DNA of 64,000 nucleotides from Haloterrigena gelatinilytica. GTDB taxonomy: Archaea > Halobacteriota > Halobacteria > Halobacteriales > Natrialbaceae. This document shows positions 52,535 to 61,119 of the stretch, one piece after another. How positions within the stretch are numbered: position 1 is the first letter of the stretch; each line of letters starts with the position of its first letter. Position numbers and translations under genes: made by a program. The notes below the pieces were generated by a model. That model had not been told where the DNA came from, ran no database searches, and saw nothing but the letters and a program-made list of their open reading frames with translations. The stretch is from positions 1,364,001 through 1,428,000 of the forward strand of contig NZ_JABUQZ010000001.1 in NCBI RefSeq assembly GCF_013342145.1, given 5' to 3'.

Positions 52535-53365
52535 CTAGAGATCGAGCCGATCGCCGATTTCGACGATCTCCAGTTCCCGCGGGTAGTCGAAGCTTCTGGC
52601 GTGGTGGTGGAGGACTTTCGGGTCGGAGGTGAGTCGCTTCCACATGTCCCAGTGACTCGGCAGCAGTCGCTCGAGTTCGAGCGCCTCGGCGGCCTCGACG
52701 ATCTGGTTCTCGTCGTTGTACCAGCGCGTCCGCTCGGGCTCGCCGGTCTCCTTGTCGGGGATCATTCCGACGGTGCCGAACGCGAGGATCCCGAGGTCGA
52801 TGTCGTACTCTTCGCCGAGTCGCTCGAACTCGTCGCTCGGCTTCGTATCACCGCCGTGGAAGATCGTTCCGTCCTCGTGTTCGAAGACGTAGCTGACCGG
52901 CTGGGTCGAGTCGGGGTCGTGGGCCGCCTCGACGTGGACCGTGAACTCGCCGATCTCGAACGTGTCGCCCTCGCTCACGTCGACGAACTGGTCGTCGTCG
53001 AGGTCCCACTCGTCGGTCCAGTTCTCCTCGCGAGTCACCGCGAGGCTGTCGTCGGGCGCGTAGAAGGACGCGTCCGTCGACTCGAGGATCGGCGCCTGGC
53101 TCTCGCCGTGGACGTGGTCGGAGTGTTCGTGGGTCGCGAGCACGGCGTCGGCCTCGGTGACGTCTTCGGGATCGAACGGAACGGGAATCATCCGGATCGT
53201 CCGCGGCGGGGTGCCCAGGCCGAGATACGGATCGATGTAGACCGTCGTCCCCTCGCGTCCCTTGAGGACGAAGCCGTTGCAGCCGAGATACCAGATCCCG
53301 ACGCTATCGGGCGAGGCGTCTTCGATGTCGCGGACGAGCCAGTCTCCCCAATCGCTTTGAACCAT
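52535..53365 (-). CDS. Metallo-beta-lactamase-fold hydrolase
   Basis: A 276-residue protein. The metal-binding signature is ATHEHSDHVHGE (H-x-H-x-D-H), followed by a second His (VEAAHDPDS), an Asp in IFHGGDTKPS, and a late His (LLPSHWDMWK). The overall layout resembles UlaG/lactonase-type members, which hydrolyse cyclic sugar phosphates or lactones in the cytoplasm. Substrate unknown. The gene is 85 bp upstream of the acidic coiled-coil gene, same strand. Confidence 0.88.
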   Translation of the reverse strand: MVQSDWGDWLVRDIEDASPDSVGIWYLGCNGFVLKGREGTTVYIDPYLGLGTPPRTIRMIPVPFDPEDVTEADAVLATHEHSDHVHGESQAPILESTDASFYAPDDSLAVTREENWTDEWDLDDDQFVDVSEGDTFEIGEFTVHVEAAHDPDSTQPVSYVFEHEDGTIFHGGDTKPSDEFERLGEEYDIDLGILAFGTVGMIPDKETGEPERTRWYNDENQIVEAAEALELERLLPSHWDMWKRLTSDPKVLHHHARSFDYPRELEIVEIGDRLDL

Positions 53366-53565
53366 GTGCCAGGGTGGGAGGACCGACTGGGTAAGTGTTA
53401 TTGTCTCGACGGACGCGAGCCGACGCGAGTCTAACGGGGAGCGGAAGCCGGAAACGAAGAGTAATCGGTGGTGTCGCGATCGAAACGGGACGATCGGTGC
53501 GAGCTTTCGGGTCGCTGTGCGGCGTTGTCGACCGTCTCGAGGGTACCGTCGACGGCGCAGACTCG

Positions 53566-54777
53566 CTACAGCGGAATCCCGAACGCGTCGGTCTCGTCGG
53601 TTGCGTCCCGGCCGTCGAGTCGCGAGCCCAGCAGCTGTCGCATGAGCACGACGAGCCCGTTCCCCGGTCCCTCGCCGAGGATCGCCGTCTCGTCGTACTC
53701 GTCGCCGCCGGCCGGCGTTCCGAAGGTTCCGAGCATCACCGCCTCGCGATCGGCGAACACGAGCCGACCGACCGATTCGCCGTTCGCCGGCAGGTCGAGC
53801 CAGTCGAGCTGGGGTTCCCAGAGGGTCGCCTCCGGCGCCCGCTCGCGGACGAGTTCGCGCACGCGCGGATCGCTCGAGCCGACGTAGACGTCGACGCCCC
53901 GGTCGATCGCGTCCTCGACCCGACGGATGCAGCCCTCTTCGAGCAGCCCCGTCGTCGTGAACATCATGAACAGTTCGTCGTCGGCCCGCTCGCACAGCGA
54001 CTGGCCGGTCGCGATGATTCGATCGCGACCCTCGAGCGTGCGAACGCCCTCGTCGGTCGCCGATCGGTCGTCATCGGCGTCGCGGTCGTCCGCAGTCTCG
54101 CCCGCGCCGTCCTCTCGGGTCTCGAGCCACTCGATGCGGAGGTCCGGGTGGCCCTCGTAGGAGACGGTCTCGCTCTCACTGTCGTAGCCGATCAGCCCGG
54201 CGTCGTTCAGCAGCGGGAGGTGGACGTGGCGCAGCGAGAGTCGAACCTCGTCGACGCGCTCCTGGGACACCTCGCGCTCGGCCGTCCCGTCCTCACGGGC
54301 CGCGACGTCTCGAGCGAGCGTCTCGGCCGTGATCGGGTGGTACTGGTTGGCCAGCACGGTGAGGATCGTCCGTCGTCGCGCATCGGCGAGCGCGGCGAAC
54401 AGCCCGTCGAGATCGGTCTCGTAATCGGTCCTTTCGCGCCCGAGGAGGGCCACGAGTTCGGCGTCGTCGAACAGCGGGTGGTCGGCCGCGACGAGTCGGT
54501 CGTCGTCCGTCTCGACGAGGACGCCGGCCTCGAGCAGGGCGGGCAGGACGCGGTGGGTACAGTCGAGGCGCGCGCGCCGGTGGTCGTCCTCGGAGACTTC
54601 CGCGAGCGGTTTATCGTCGGTTACCGCCGCGAGCTCGTAGGCGAGATCCGTTTTCGCGATTCCGTCCGGCGATCGCTCGCGGACGATCCGAAGGGCTTCG
54701 CGACGGGTTCCGTCCGCAAGCGCGTCGAAAACCTCGTCTTGAGACGTCGATCGGCCGCTGACACCAGGATTACTCAT
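53566..54777 (-). CDS. Transcriptional regulator with two DUF7344 winged-helix domains and a TrmB-C-like sensor
   Basis: A 403-residue protein. Two copies of a winged-helix unit lie in tandem: DEVFDALADGTRREALRIVR (about 15-95) and LDGLFAALADARRRTILTVL (about 120-210). After an acidic linker the C-terminal part (DRIIATGQSLCERADDELFM, then RRVEDAIDRGVDVYVGSSDP and VGRLVFADREAVMLGTFG) resembles the phospholipase-D-like sensor domain of TrmB-type regulators. A perfect inverted repeat lies 38 bp upstream of the start, a possible autoregulatory site. Confidence 0.75.
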   Translation of the reverse strand: MSNPGVSGRSTSQDEVFDALADGTRREALRIVRERSPDGIAKTDLAYELAAVTDDKPLAEVSEDDHRRARLDCTHRVLPALLEAGVLVETDDDRLVAADHPLFDDAELVALLGRERTDYETDLDGLFAALADARRRTILTVLANQYHPITAETLARDVAAREDGTAEREVSQERVDEVRLSLRHVHLPLLNDAGLIGYDSESETVSYEGHPDLRIEWLETREDGAGETADDRDADDDRSATDEGVRTLEGRDRIIATGQSLCERADDELFMMFTTTGLLEEGCIRRVEDAIDRGVDVYVGSSDPRVRELVRERAPEATLWEPQLDWLDLPANGESVGRLVFADREAVMLGTFGTPAGGDEYDETAILGEGPGNGLVVLMRQLLGSRLDGRDATDETDAFGIPL

Positions 54778-55082
54778 CAACTACTGGTCTGTGTTAGTGG
54801 GGCTAAAGAACTGCTCCAAACCACTTTGGAATCAGTACGAGATTACCCATGTTTCGCTGAATATCTCCGCTAGAAGTCTAAATTCCCGTTAATAGTAGTA
54901 CGGTATTTCGATATCAGCTCCATACTATGACGTTTGGTACTGTACGTCACCCTCGCGGGACTATCGTGAGCGAAACGTTTTATCGGTAATTACCCGATCT
55001 CCCCTGCGATCGACTGCCACGTGAGACGCCGTCGAGTGCCGGGATAACGTTGACGACGCTTTCTCGCGGGAACACATATTGC
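54778..55082. other. Divergent promoter region, 305 bp
   Basis: AT-rich DNA between the DUF7344 regulator and the superoxide dismutase gene. It holds both promoters, including TTTAGCCCC on the minus strand, the inverted repeat at 54815-54830, and a TTTTATCGG-type element near 54979 on the plus strand. No gene is seen. Confidence 0.55.
54815..54830. promoter_or_regulatory. Perfect inverted repeat upstream of the DUF7344 regulator
   Basis: TCCAAA-CCAC-TTTGGA: 6-bp arms, 4-bp centre, located just upstream of the likely TATA position of the minus-strand gene. It suits a dimeric winged-helix regulator. Confidence 0.45.
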
Positions 55083-55871
55083 ATGTCAAACGGCCAATTG
55101 GATTCCGGATTCCGACGACGAAACGTCTTAGAAACGATCGGCGGCACGGCCGCTATCGCGTTGCTCGGTACGGGTGCGACGACGGTACCGGCGGCCGCGG
55201 ACGACGATGAGGCAGCCGTAACCGGGCGTCATCCGCGATATCGACTGCCCGACCTCCCGTACGCGTACGACGCGCTCGAGCCGCACATCGACGAGCGGAT
55301 CATGGAGCTCCACCACAGCGAACACCACCAGTCGTACGTCGACGGCGCGAACGCGGCACTCGAGGCGTTCGAATCGATGCGATCGGCCGGCGAGTTCGAC
55401 GGAGTCCGGGCCGCGAAGCGCGACTTCTCGTTCAACCTCTCCGGCCACGTCAACCACACCGTCTTCTGGGAGAGCATGAGCCCCGACGGCGGCGGCGCTC
55501 CCGAGGGCGACCTCGCGGCGGCGCTCGAGTCGCAGTTCGGCTCGTTCGAGGCGTTCCAGGCGGAGTTCACCGCGACCGCGAACGCGGTCGAGGGCGACGG
55601 CTGGGCGATGCTGTTCTACGAACCGCTGGCCGACGCGCTCGTCGTCGGACAGGTCGAGGACCAGAACGAACTCGCCCACCAGCGCGCGGTGCCGATCCTC
55701 GCGCTCGACGTCTGGGAGCACGCCTATTACCTCCAGTACGAGAACGATCGCGAGGCCTACGTCGAGGCGTGGTGGAACGTCGTCGACTGGGGCGGCGTCG
55801 GGAAGCGATACGAACTGCTCACGGAGACGGCCGGGACCGAACTCGAGGCCGATGGGGTGCGATCTAGCTGA
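55083..55871 (+). CDS. Exported manganese/iron superoxide dismutase
   Basis: A 262-residue protein. A Tat-type signal (GFRRRNVLETIGGTAAIALL, residues about 9-28, ending near PAAAD) precedes a complete Mn/Fe-SOD: ELHHSEHHQSYVDGANAALE with the first His ligand, LSGHVNHTVFWESMSP with the second, and the DVWEHAYYLQYEND signature with the Asp and His ligands. It would detoxify superoxide outside the cell membrane. Cytoplasmic haloarchaeal SODs lack this leader. The ATG at 55083 is chosen so that the twin-Arg region is near the N-terminus. Confidence 0.9.
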   Translation: MSNGQLDSGFRRRNVLETIGGTAAIALLGTGATTVPAAADDDEAAVTGRHPRYRLPDLPYAYDALEPHIDERIMELHHSEHHQSYVDGANAALEAFESMRSAGEFDGVRAAKRDFSFNLSGHVNHTVFWESMSPDGGGAPEGDLAAALESQFGSFEAFQAEFTATANAVEGDGWAMLFYEPLADALVVGQVEDQNELAHQRAVPILALDVWEHAYYLQYENDREAYVEAWWNVVDWGGVGKRYELLTETAGTELEADGVRSS

Positions 55872-55905
55872 AGAGCGGAGAACCGAGACACGGGACTGAG
55901 GCCGC

Positions 55906-56955
55906 CTACCAGGTTCCGTGGAACGTGTCGAAGGAGAGATCCTCGAGGGACTTGTTGCCGACGGCGATCTCGTACTCGCCGGGCGTGAGCATCGGCTTGT
56001 GGAACTGCGGGCCGTCGTCGGTCGTGATCCGCGGACAGCCGGTGTTGACGAACGCGTCCATGTCGAAGTTGCGCAGGCGGTCCGGCGTCACCTCGTCCAT
56101 CGTGATGAGGTAGGCGTCGTCGTTGTCGTCGAGGATCTCCTGGGCCTGCTCCCAGCGGCCCTGGCCGATCTTGGTACAGAAGATGACGCCCCACTTCTCG
56201 GCGTCCATCGCGCGGTGGACGGCGCCGTACCGCTGTTTCATGAACTTCTCGGTGTCGGCGACGGTGACGACGTTGTTGACGGGGTCGGCGATGACGACGT
56301 GCTTGTCGGGGTATTCCATCGCCAAGCCCAGGGGATGGAACTTTCCGCCGCCGACGTAGAGGACCTGATCCGCCGGCACGTCCGCGCTCGCGTAGTTACA
56401 GCCGAGCACCTGCCCCTCGTGGGTCAGCCGCTCGTCGCCGCGACGGCTGTGGACGTCGTAGCCCCGTTCCTCGAGGAACTCGCTCATCTCCTCGTAGCGG
56501 TTCATGTGCTGGGCCGTCGTCACGAGACCGACGTCTTCGGTCTCCTCGGGCGGCTCCAGGGTATCGAGGGCCTCCTCCATGATCGGCGTGACCTCGACGT
56601 TCGAGAACAGCGGCACGTAGATCACCTTGTCCGTGTTCTTCATCGGCGAGTGGCCGAAGTGGACGAACACGTCGGTGCGCTTCATCAGATAGGTGTCGAG
56701 GTCGCAGGCGCCGTAACAGGGCTGACCCGAGAGCATGAACGTCACGTCGTCGTCGGACAGTTCGCGGAGGTCGTCGGCGACGGCCGGGCCGCGCCGTTTC
56801 AGTCCCTCCGGGAACTGCAGGCCGACCTTCTTCGCGTCCCGCTCCTCGATGGCTTCGACGATCTGCTCGAGTTCGTAGTCCCACTCGCGGTCGTGTTTGA
56901 GCTGCATTCCGGTGTTCCGGAGGTCCCCCTCGGTGTACTCCGACTCCTGACTCAT
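55906..56955 (-). CDS. dph2: Diphthamide biosynthesis enzyme Dph2
   Basis: A 349-residue archaeal Dph2, a non-canonical radical-SAM enzyme. It transfers the 3-amino-3-carboxypropyl group of S-adenosylmethionine to a His of elongation factor 2. The cluster-binding cysteines are spread over three repeats as in the family: Cys80/Cys84 (GQPCYGACDLD), Cys186 (LGCNYAS) and Cys307 (NTGCPRI). It is a single gene, convergent with the SOD gene and separated from the DUF7139 gene by a divergent region of about 250 bp. Confidence 0.94.
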   Translation of the reverse strand: MSQESEYTEGDLRNTGMQLKHDREWDYELEQIVEAIEERDAKKVGLQFPEGLKRRGPAVADDLRELSDDDVTFMLSGQPCYGACDLDTYLMKRTDVFVHFGHSPMKNTDKVIYVPLFSNVEVTPIMEEALDTLEPPEETEDVGLVTTAQHMNRYEEMSEFLEERGYDVHSRRGDERLTHEGQVLGCNYASADVPADQVLYVGGGKFHPLGLAMEYPDKHVVIADPVNNVVTVADTEKFMKQRYGAVHRAMDAEKWGVIFCTKIGQGRWEQAQEILDDNDDAYLITMDEVTPDRLRNFDMDAFVNTGCPRITTDDGPQFHKPMLTPGEYEIAVGNKSLEDLSFDTFHGTW

Positions 56956-57204
56956 TATCCGTCATAGCGGCCACGGACGTAAAACGGCCGCGCTTTTCGA
57001 CCCGTCGTCGGACGGCCCCAAGCGGGGTCCGTCGGCGGCGATACTGAGACCGTGATACGGGAGTGGGTGCACGTTCCCGTGCGGGCGCGTGAAAGAGAAC
57101 AAGTCGGTCGCGATCGGTGGCGCCGATGTGACCGCAGCACCCCGCTGAAACGGATTGGTTTCGCGACCCAACAGTCATAGTACTGGAGTATAAACGGGGT
57201 GCTA

Positions 57205-58104
57205 ATGTCAGCGGAACAGTCTCCAGACGGATTTCTCTTCGACCTCTACCGTCGGTACATCGGCGAGCCGGAGGATCGAACCGACGTCTACGTCGGCTTC
57301 GGTCTGTTTCTCGGCGGCATCGGCCTGGCAAGCATCGCGCTGTTGCTCTTTCTGTGGAGCAGTACGTTCGAAGCCCGCAGCGCGGCCCACATAACGTGGG
57401 CCGAACCCGCGTACGGTATCGTCATGATCGCGCTCCCGCTTCTCATGCTGGGGATCGTGGTCTTGCTCCCCTCCGAGCGCCGGGTGCTGTACACGTCGAT
57501 AGCGGGCGTCGCCGTTACGCTCGTGGCCGTCGTCGGCTTCCTGTACGCCTACCCCGACGACTGGAACGGTTACGGAGCCGACTACACGGCGCAGGTCGTC
57601 GCGATTTACGCGATCGGTCTCGCCGGCCTGACGGCGTCGACCGGCGCGGCGCTGATCGCCCACTACCTCGATATGGCCCAGCGCGTCCAGGCCGTCGAAA
57701 CTGACGACGAGGACGAGGAGGACGAACTCACCGACGCCGACGTTCGGGGCGACATCGACGAGGCGATGGAGGACGTCGAACTCTCCTGGGGCGGCGTCCA
57801 GAAGACCGAACACAAGCGTCTGAGTTTCTCCGAGGACGAGTTGGACGAGGTCTCGATCGACGCCGACGCCGGGACGAAGACGACCCGTTCGACCGGCGTC
57901 GACGCGCAGGTCGCCGGACTCAAGGGACTGAAAGGCGGCGAGACGAAGACGACCACCTCGCAATCGACGGTCGACGATCAGACGGCGAAACTGAAGGAAC
58001 TCCGCGAGCAACAGCGGGCCGAGGAGATGGCGACGGCCGACGACGACGGCTCGCCGCTGTCCGGCCTGCTCGCCCGGTTGCGTCAACTGCTGGGTCAAGA
58101 GTAA
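57205..58104 (+). CDS. DUF7139 four-helix membrane protein with acidic cytoplasmic tail
   Basis: A 299-residue protein: a short N-terminal head (DGFLFDLYRRYIGEPEDRTD), four membrane helices between about residues 27 and 155, and a long acidic tail. Motifs in the tail (LSWGGVQKTEHKRLSFSEDE and the GLKGLKGGETKTTTSQSTVD stretch) suggest protein-binding segments rather than pure linker. Function unknown. The gene directly precedes the actin homologue in the same direction, 98 bp apart, making a link to the cytoskeleton or to cell shape plausible. The start ATG at 57205 is chosen over one two codons upstream. Confidence 0.78.
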   Translation: MSAEQSPDGFLFDLYRRYIGEPEDRTDVYVGFGLFLGGIGLASIALLLFLWSSTFEARSAAHITWAEPAYGIVMIALPLLMLGIVVLLPSERRVLYTSIAGVAVTLVAVVGFLYAYPDDWNGYGADYTAQVVAIYAIGLAGLTASTGAALIAHYLDMAQRVQAVETDDEDEEDELTDADVRGDIDEAMEDVELSWGGVQKTEHKRLSFSEDELDEVSIDADAGTKTTRSTGVDAQVAGLKGLKGGETKTTTSQSTVDDQTAKLKELREQQRAEEMATADDDGSPLSGLLARLRQLLGQE

Positions 58105-58170
58105 TCCTTCGCTACCCAAAGTTAAAATATTCTTACTACCACGTAGTTTGAGATGTAAGGAATTCACATA

Positions 58171-58180
58171 GATTTATAAT
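58171..58180 (+). promoter_or_regulatory. TATA box of the actin homologue gene
   Basis: GATTTATAAT, centred 28 bp before the ATG at 58203; predicts a leaderless transcript separate from the DUF7139 gene. Confidence 0.7.
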
Positions 58181-58202
58181 CCGTGGGCCACCTTGGCCAA
58201 CT

Positions 58203-59231
58203 ATGGCGAAAGGCCTAGACGTTGGAACGATGAACATCCTGTCAGCACAACAGGATGGGAACGATACGGTATTCGTGCAGCAGCGTAACTCCTTCGTGGA
58301 AATCGAGTACTCGGATATGGCCGAGCAAATGCTCTCGCGGAGCGAAGTTCTTCATATCCGGAAGGACGACAAGGTGTACGTCGTCGGCGACGACGCACTC
58401 AATTTCGCGAACATTTTCAACAAGGAGACCCGCCGACCGATGAAACACGGGATCCTCTCGAACGACGAGAAGAGCGCGATCCCGATGATGAAGCTCATCA
58501 TCGAGCAGGTCGTCGGCGAGCCCGCGTATCCGGACGAGAAGCTCTACTTCTCTTCCCCGGCGGATCCGATCGACTCGGACCTCTCGACGCTGTACCACCA
58601 GAAGACGATCGAGTCGTTCCTCGACGACATGGGATACGACTCCGAACCGATCAACGAAGGGATGTCCGTCATCTACAGCGAACTCGCGGACAACAACTTC
58701 ACCGGACTGGGCATCAGCTTCGGCGCCGGCATGACGAACGTCTGCCTGGCCTACTACGCGGTGCCCGTCATGAAGTTCTCCGTCGCCCGCGGCGGCGACT
58801 GGGTCGACGAGCAGGCCGCCCGCGCGACGGGCACGCCCGTCGACAAAGTCACCTCCATCAAGGAGGACGACTTCGAACTCGACTTCACGACCGACGTCGG
58901 CGGCGTCGAGGGCGCGCTCTCGATCTACTACGAGAACCTGCTCGACTACGTCATCGAGAACATCGTCAAGGAAGTCGACGAGGAGGACGTCGAGGAAGGA
59001 CTGGACGTCCCCGTCGTCGTCACCGGCGGCACCTCGAGCCCCAGCGGCTTCGAGGCGCTGTTCCGTGACCACTTAGAGGACGCGAACATTCCGTTCTCGA
59101 TCAGTGGCGTGACCCACGCGAACGAACCCCTCTACAGCGTCGCACGCGGTGGCCTCGTCGCCGCCCGATCCGACGAGGACGTCGACCACGAGGCCGACGA
59201 CGACGTCGAAGCGGAAGCCGAAGCCGAATAA
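58203..59231 (+). CDS. Actin homologue of the salactin/volactin type
   Basis: A 342-residue ParM/MreB-fold protein. The phosphate-1 loop is GLDVGTMN at residues 4-11, phosphate-2 is [14 protein letters not shown] near residue 172, connect/adenosine region [14 protein letters not shown] near 282. It ends in an acidic tail ([19 protein letters not shown]). Homologues in Halobacterium (salactin) and Haloferax (volactin) polymerise dynamically and influence partitioning or cell shape. The overall pattern with an FtsA/ParM-like core but no SHS2 domain fits that group. Confidence 0.88.
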   Translation: MAKGLDVGTMNILSAQQDGNDTVFVQQRNSFVEIEYSDMAEQMLSRSEVLHIRKDDKVYVVGDDALNFANIFNKETRRPMKHGILSNDEKSAIPMMKLIIEQVVGEPAYPDEKLYFSSPADPIDSDLSTLYHQKTIESFLDDMGYDSEPINEGMSVIYSELADNNFTGLGISFGAGMTNVCLAYYAVPVMKFSVARGGDWVDEQAARATGTPVDKVTSIKEDDFELDFTTDVGGVEGALSIYYENLLDYVIENIVKEVDEEDVEEGLDVPVVVTGGTSSPSGFEALFRDHLEDANIPFSISGVTHANEPLYSVARGGLVAARSDEDVDHEADDDVEAEAEAE

Positions 59232-59322
59232 CTCGTCCCCCCGTTCTTTCCGTTCGATTCTCCCCCAGAGCCCGTCGTATCGACGCACTCGGCTCGAGTT
59301 CGACGGCCCCCCCTACCGGCGG

Positions 59323-59505
59323 TCAACTCTCGTAAAACCGGTTGAACGCGTCGCGCCAGGATTCCGGCTCTTCCCCCTCGCGGATGTGGTCGACGGGGAT
59401 GTCCGCGAATCCACAGTGGGGACACATGGTCGTCGAGACGTCGCCCAACGAGAGTTCCTCGAGCGAGCCCTGACACCGTGGACAGTTCATATCCGACTCA
59501 CTCAC
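59323..59505 (-). CDS. Zinc-ribbon microprotein (transcription-factor-like)
   Basis: A 60-residue protein with CPRCQGSLEE and CPHCGFAD, two CxxC knuckles 18 residues apart, then a short helix (EPESWRDAFNRFYES). The start may be the GTG at 59505 or the ATG at 59490 (MNCPRC). It converges on the actin homologue gene. Confidence 0.75.
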   Translation of the reverse strand: MSESDMNCPRCQGSLEELSLGDVSTTMCPHCGFADIPVDHIREGEEPESWRDAFNRFYES

Positions 59506-59653
59506 ACGGACTCTCCTTAACTCTATTCGAAACTATCACGAAAAAGTATATTTCGGCCGCCGGCAGCGCCGACTCGTCGTCGAGCGAACGGACGCTATAT
59601 TACTACTGGACATTTACAAAGGTTTTTGTATGCAACTAGTGTATCCCCTCGCA

Positions 59654-60055
59654 ATGAGCACGTCATCGTCTCCCGAACTCGAATCGACGATCGACCGCTG
59701 TCGACCCGCCGACGCCACCCCCGTCACGCTCGAGGCCGAGTCGCTGGAGTCGACGGCGCCGGAGTACCTGCGCGATCTGAAACGCGAACTCACCGACGAG
59801 GCCCTGGTTCCGGCCCGCCTCTCCGTCGACGCCTGTTTCGACGAGGACTGCTCGCTGGCGACCCAGGACGAGATCGACCGCGTGCGCGGCTACGTGCGGG
59901 CGGGATCGTTCCTCGGCGTCGGGAGCGTGACGGTCCGCGTCGACGACGTCGCCGATCCGGAGAAGGTCCGCCCCGCGCTCGCGGCCTGTGCCGAACGGGC
60001 CGAACGCGAAGGGCTCGCGCTCGAACTCGAGGGGCCTATTACGATCGACGCCTAA
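59654..60055 (+). CDS. Small conserved haloarchaeal protein of unknown function
   Basis: A 133-residue protein with strong haloarchaeal codon bias. It opens MSTSSSPELESTIDRCRPAD and has an alternating helix-strand make-up (EYLRDLKRELTDEALVPARL, VGSVTVRVDDVADPEKVRPA, LALELEGPITIDA) that suggests a small alpha/beta domain. No motif is recognised. An in-frame ATG at 59630 is possible. It precedes the METTL5-type methyltransferase by 9 bp, so the two are likely an operon and perhaps act together. Confidence 0.65.
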   Translation: MSTSSSPELESTIDRCRPADATPVTLEAESLESTAPEYLRDLKRELTDEALVPARLSVDACFDEDCSLATQDEIDRVRGYVRAGSFLGVGSVTVRVDDVADPEKVRPALAACAERAEREGLALELEGPITIDA

Positions 60056-60064
60056 CGCGTCGGC

Positions 60065-60703
60065 ATGTCAGGGCCGTCGCGGCGGACGCTCGCTCGAGCG
60101 CTCGAAGCGCTCGCCGATTTCGCCGATCCGTCACCCGCCCTCGAGCAGTATCTCACGCCGCCGGAGATCGCCGCCCACATCGCCCACCAGGCGCGCATGC
60201 AGGGCGATCTCGAGGGGTGGACCGTCGATCTCGGGACCGGAACCGGGATGCTCGCGATCGCCGCCTCGCTGGCCGGCGCCGAGGGCGTCGTCGGGATCGA
60301 CGTCGATCCCGAGGCCCTCGCGCTGGCCCGGACCAACGCCGCCCGGATCGACGAGGCGGGCAAAGACGGTCCGCTCGAGTGGATCCGCGGCGACGCTGCC
60401 GAACCGCCGCTGTCGCCGCCCGTCGACGGCGACGTCACCGTTCTCTCGAACCCGCCCTTCGGCGCCCAGCGCGGGAACCGCCACGCCGACCGCGAGTTCC
60501 TCGAGACCGCCCGCTCGATCGCGACCGTCTCCTACACGATCCACAACGAGGGCAGCCAGGAGTTCGTCGAGTCGTACGCGGCCGACGCCGGCGCCGACGT
60601 GACCCACGCGTTCCGGGCCGAGTTCCCGATCGCGAAGCGCTTCGAGTTTCACACCGAGGCGGAGGCGACGCTCGAGGCGGAAGTGTTCCGGATCGAGTGG
60701 TGA
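60065..60703 (+). CDS. METTL5-type SAM-dependent RNA methyltransferase
   Basis: A 212-residue methyltransferase. SAM motif I is VDLGTGTGMLAIAASLAG (about 54-71), the acidic loop is GIDVDPEALAL, and the catalytic N-P-P-F motif, typical of N6-adenine enzymes, is NPPFGAQRGNRHAD at 129-142. The early EQYLTPPEIAAHIA segment is the marker of the METTL5 group, which in eukaryotes methylates an adenine of small-subunit rRNA. Target in archaea not shown. It is cotranscribed with the preceding small gene. Confidence 0.88.
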   Translation: MSGPSRRTLARALEALADFADPSPALEQYLTPPEIAAHIAHQARMQGDLEGWTVDLGTGTGMLAIAASLAGAEGVVGIDVDPEALALARTNAARIDEAGKDGPLEWIRGDAAEPPLSPPVDGDVTVLSNPPFGAQRGNRHADREFLETARSIATVSYTIHNEGSQEFVESYAADAGADVTHAFRAEFPIAKRFEFHTEAEATLEAEVFRIEW

Positions 60704-60789
60704 GTGGCTGATTCGTAACGGGAGATATTCGCGTCTGTACTGAAGCCGTATGTTCAGCAGAGAACACTGAAAAGAAGCGTTCTGCTATC

Positions 60790-61060
60790 GTGGCAACAGG
60801 GAGTTGCCACGCCCTCCCCACCCGATTCGCTCGTTTCATCTGCTCACGGGCGCTTCGCGCCCGTTCGCATGGTCTGCGGGACCTTCGGTCCCGCACCACT
60901 CGCTCATCCACTGGAAGACGCTTCGCGCCTTCCAAGCTGCTGAAAATCGGAGATTTTCGCATCACGAGACGGCTTCGCCGTCTCGAACGACTTCGTTCGT
61001 TTCACTCACGAAGACCTCGCACGAGTTTCGACTGCGGTTCGCCGGTAGCTCACCGCAGTC
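60790..61060. repeat. Run of eight stem-loops, mostly with TTC apices
   Basis: Hairpins in order: 60790-60810 (8 bp), 60846-60864 (8 bp), 60875-60895 (9 bp), 60913-60933 (5+3 bp with one mismatch), 60942-60958 (7 bp), 60965-60985 (9 bp), 60984-60999 (6 bp) and 61030-61060 (9 bp, 13-nt loop). Four have a CTTCG-type centre, such as GGGCGCTTCGCGCCC and GACGGCTTCGCCGTC. The stems differ in sequence, so this is structure conserved without sequence. It fills the space between two convergent genes. A 158-codon open frame across it is probably a by-product. Confidence 0.8.
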
Positions 61061-61119
61061 CAGCGCGCGCCACTGCACGTCGGATGATCGAATAGGAACG
61101 GTAACGCCTCTGTCTACCG

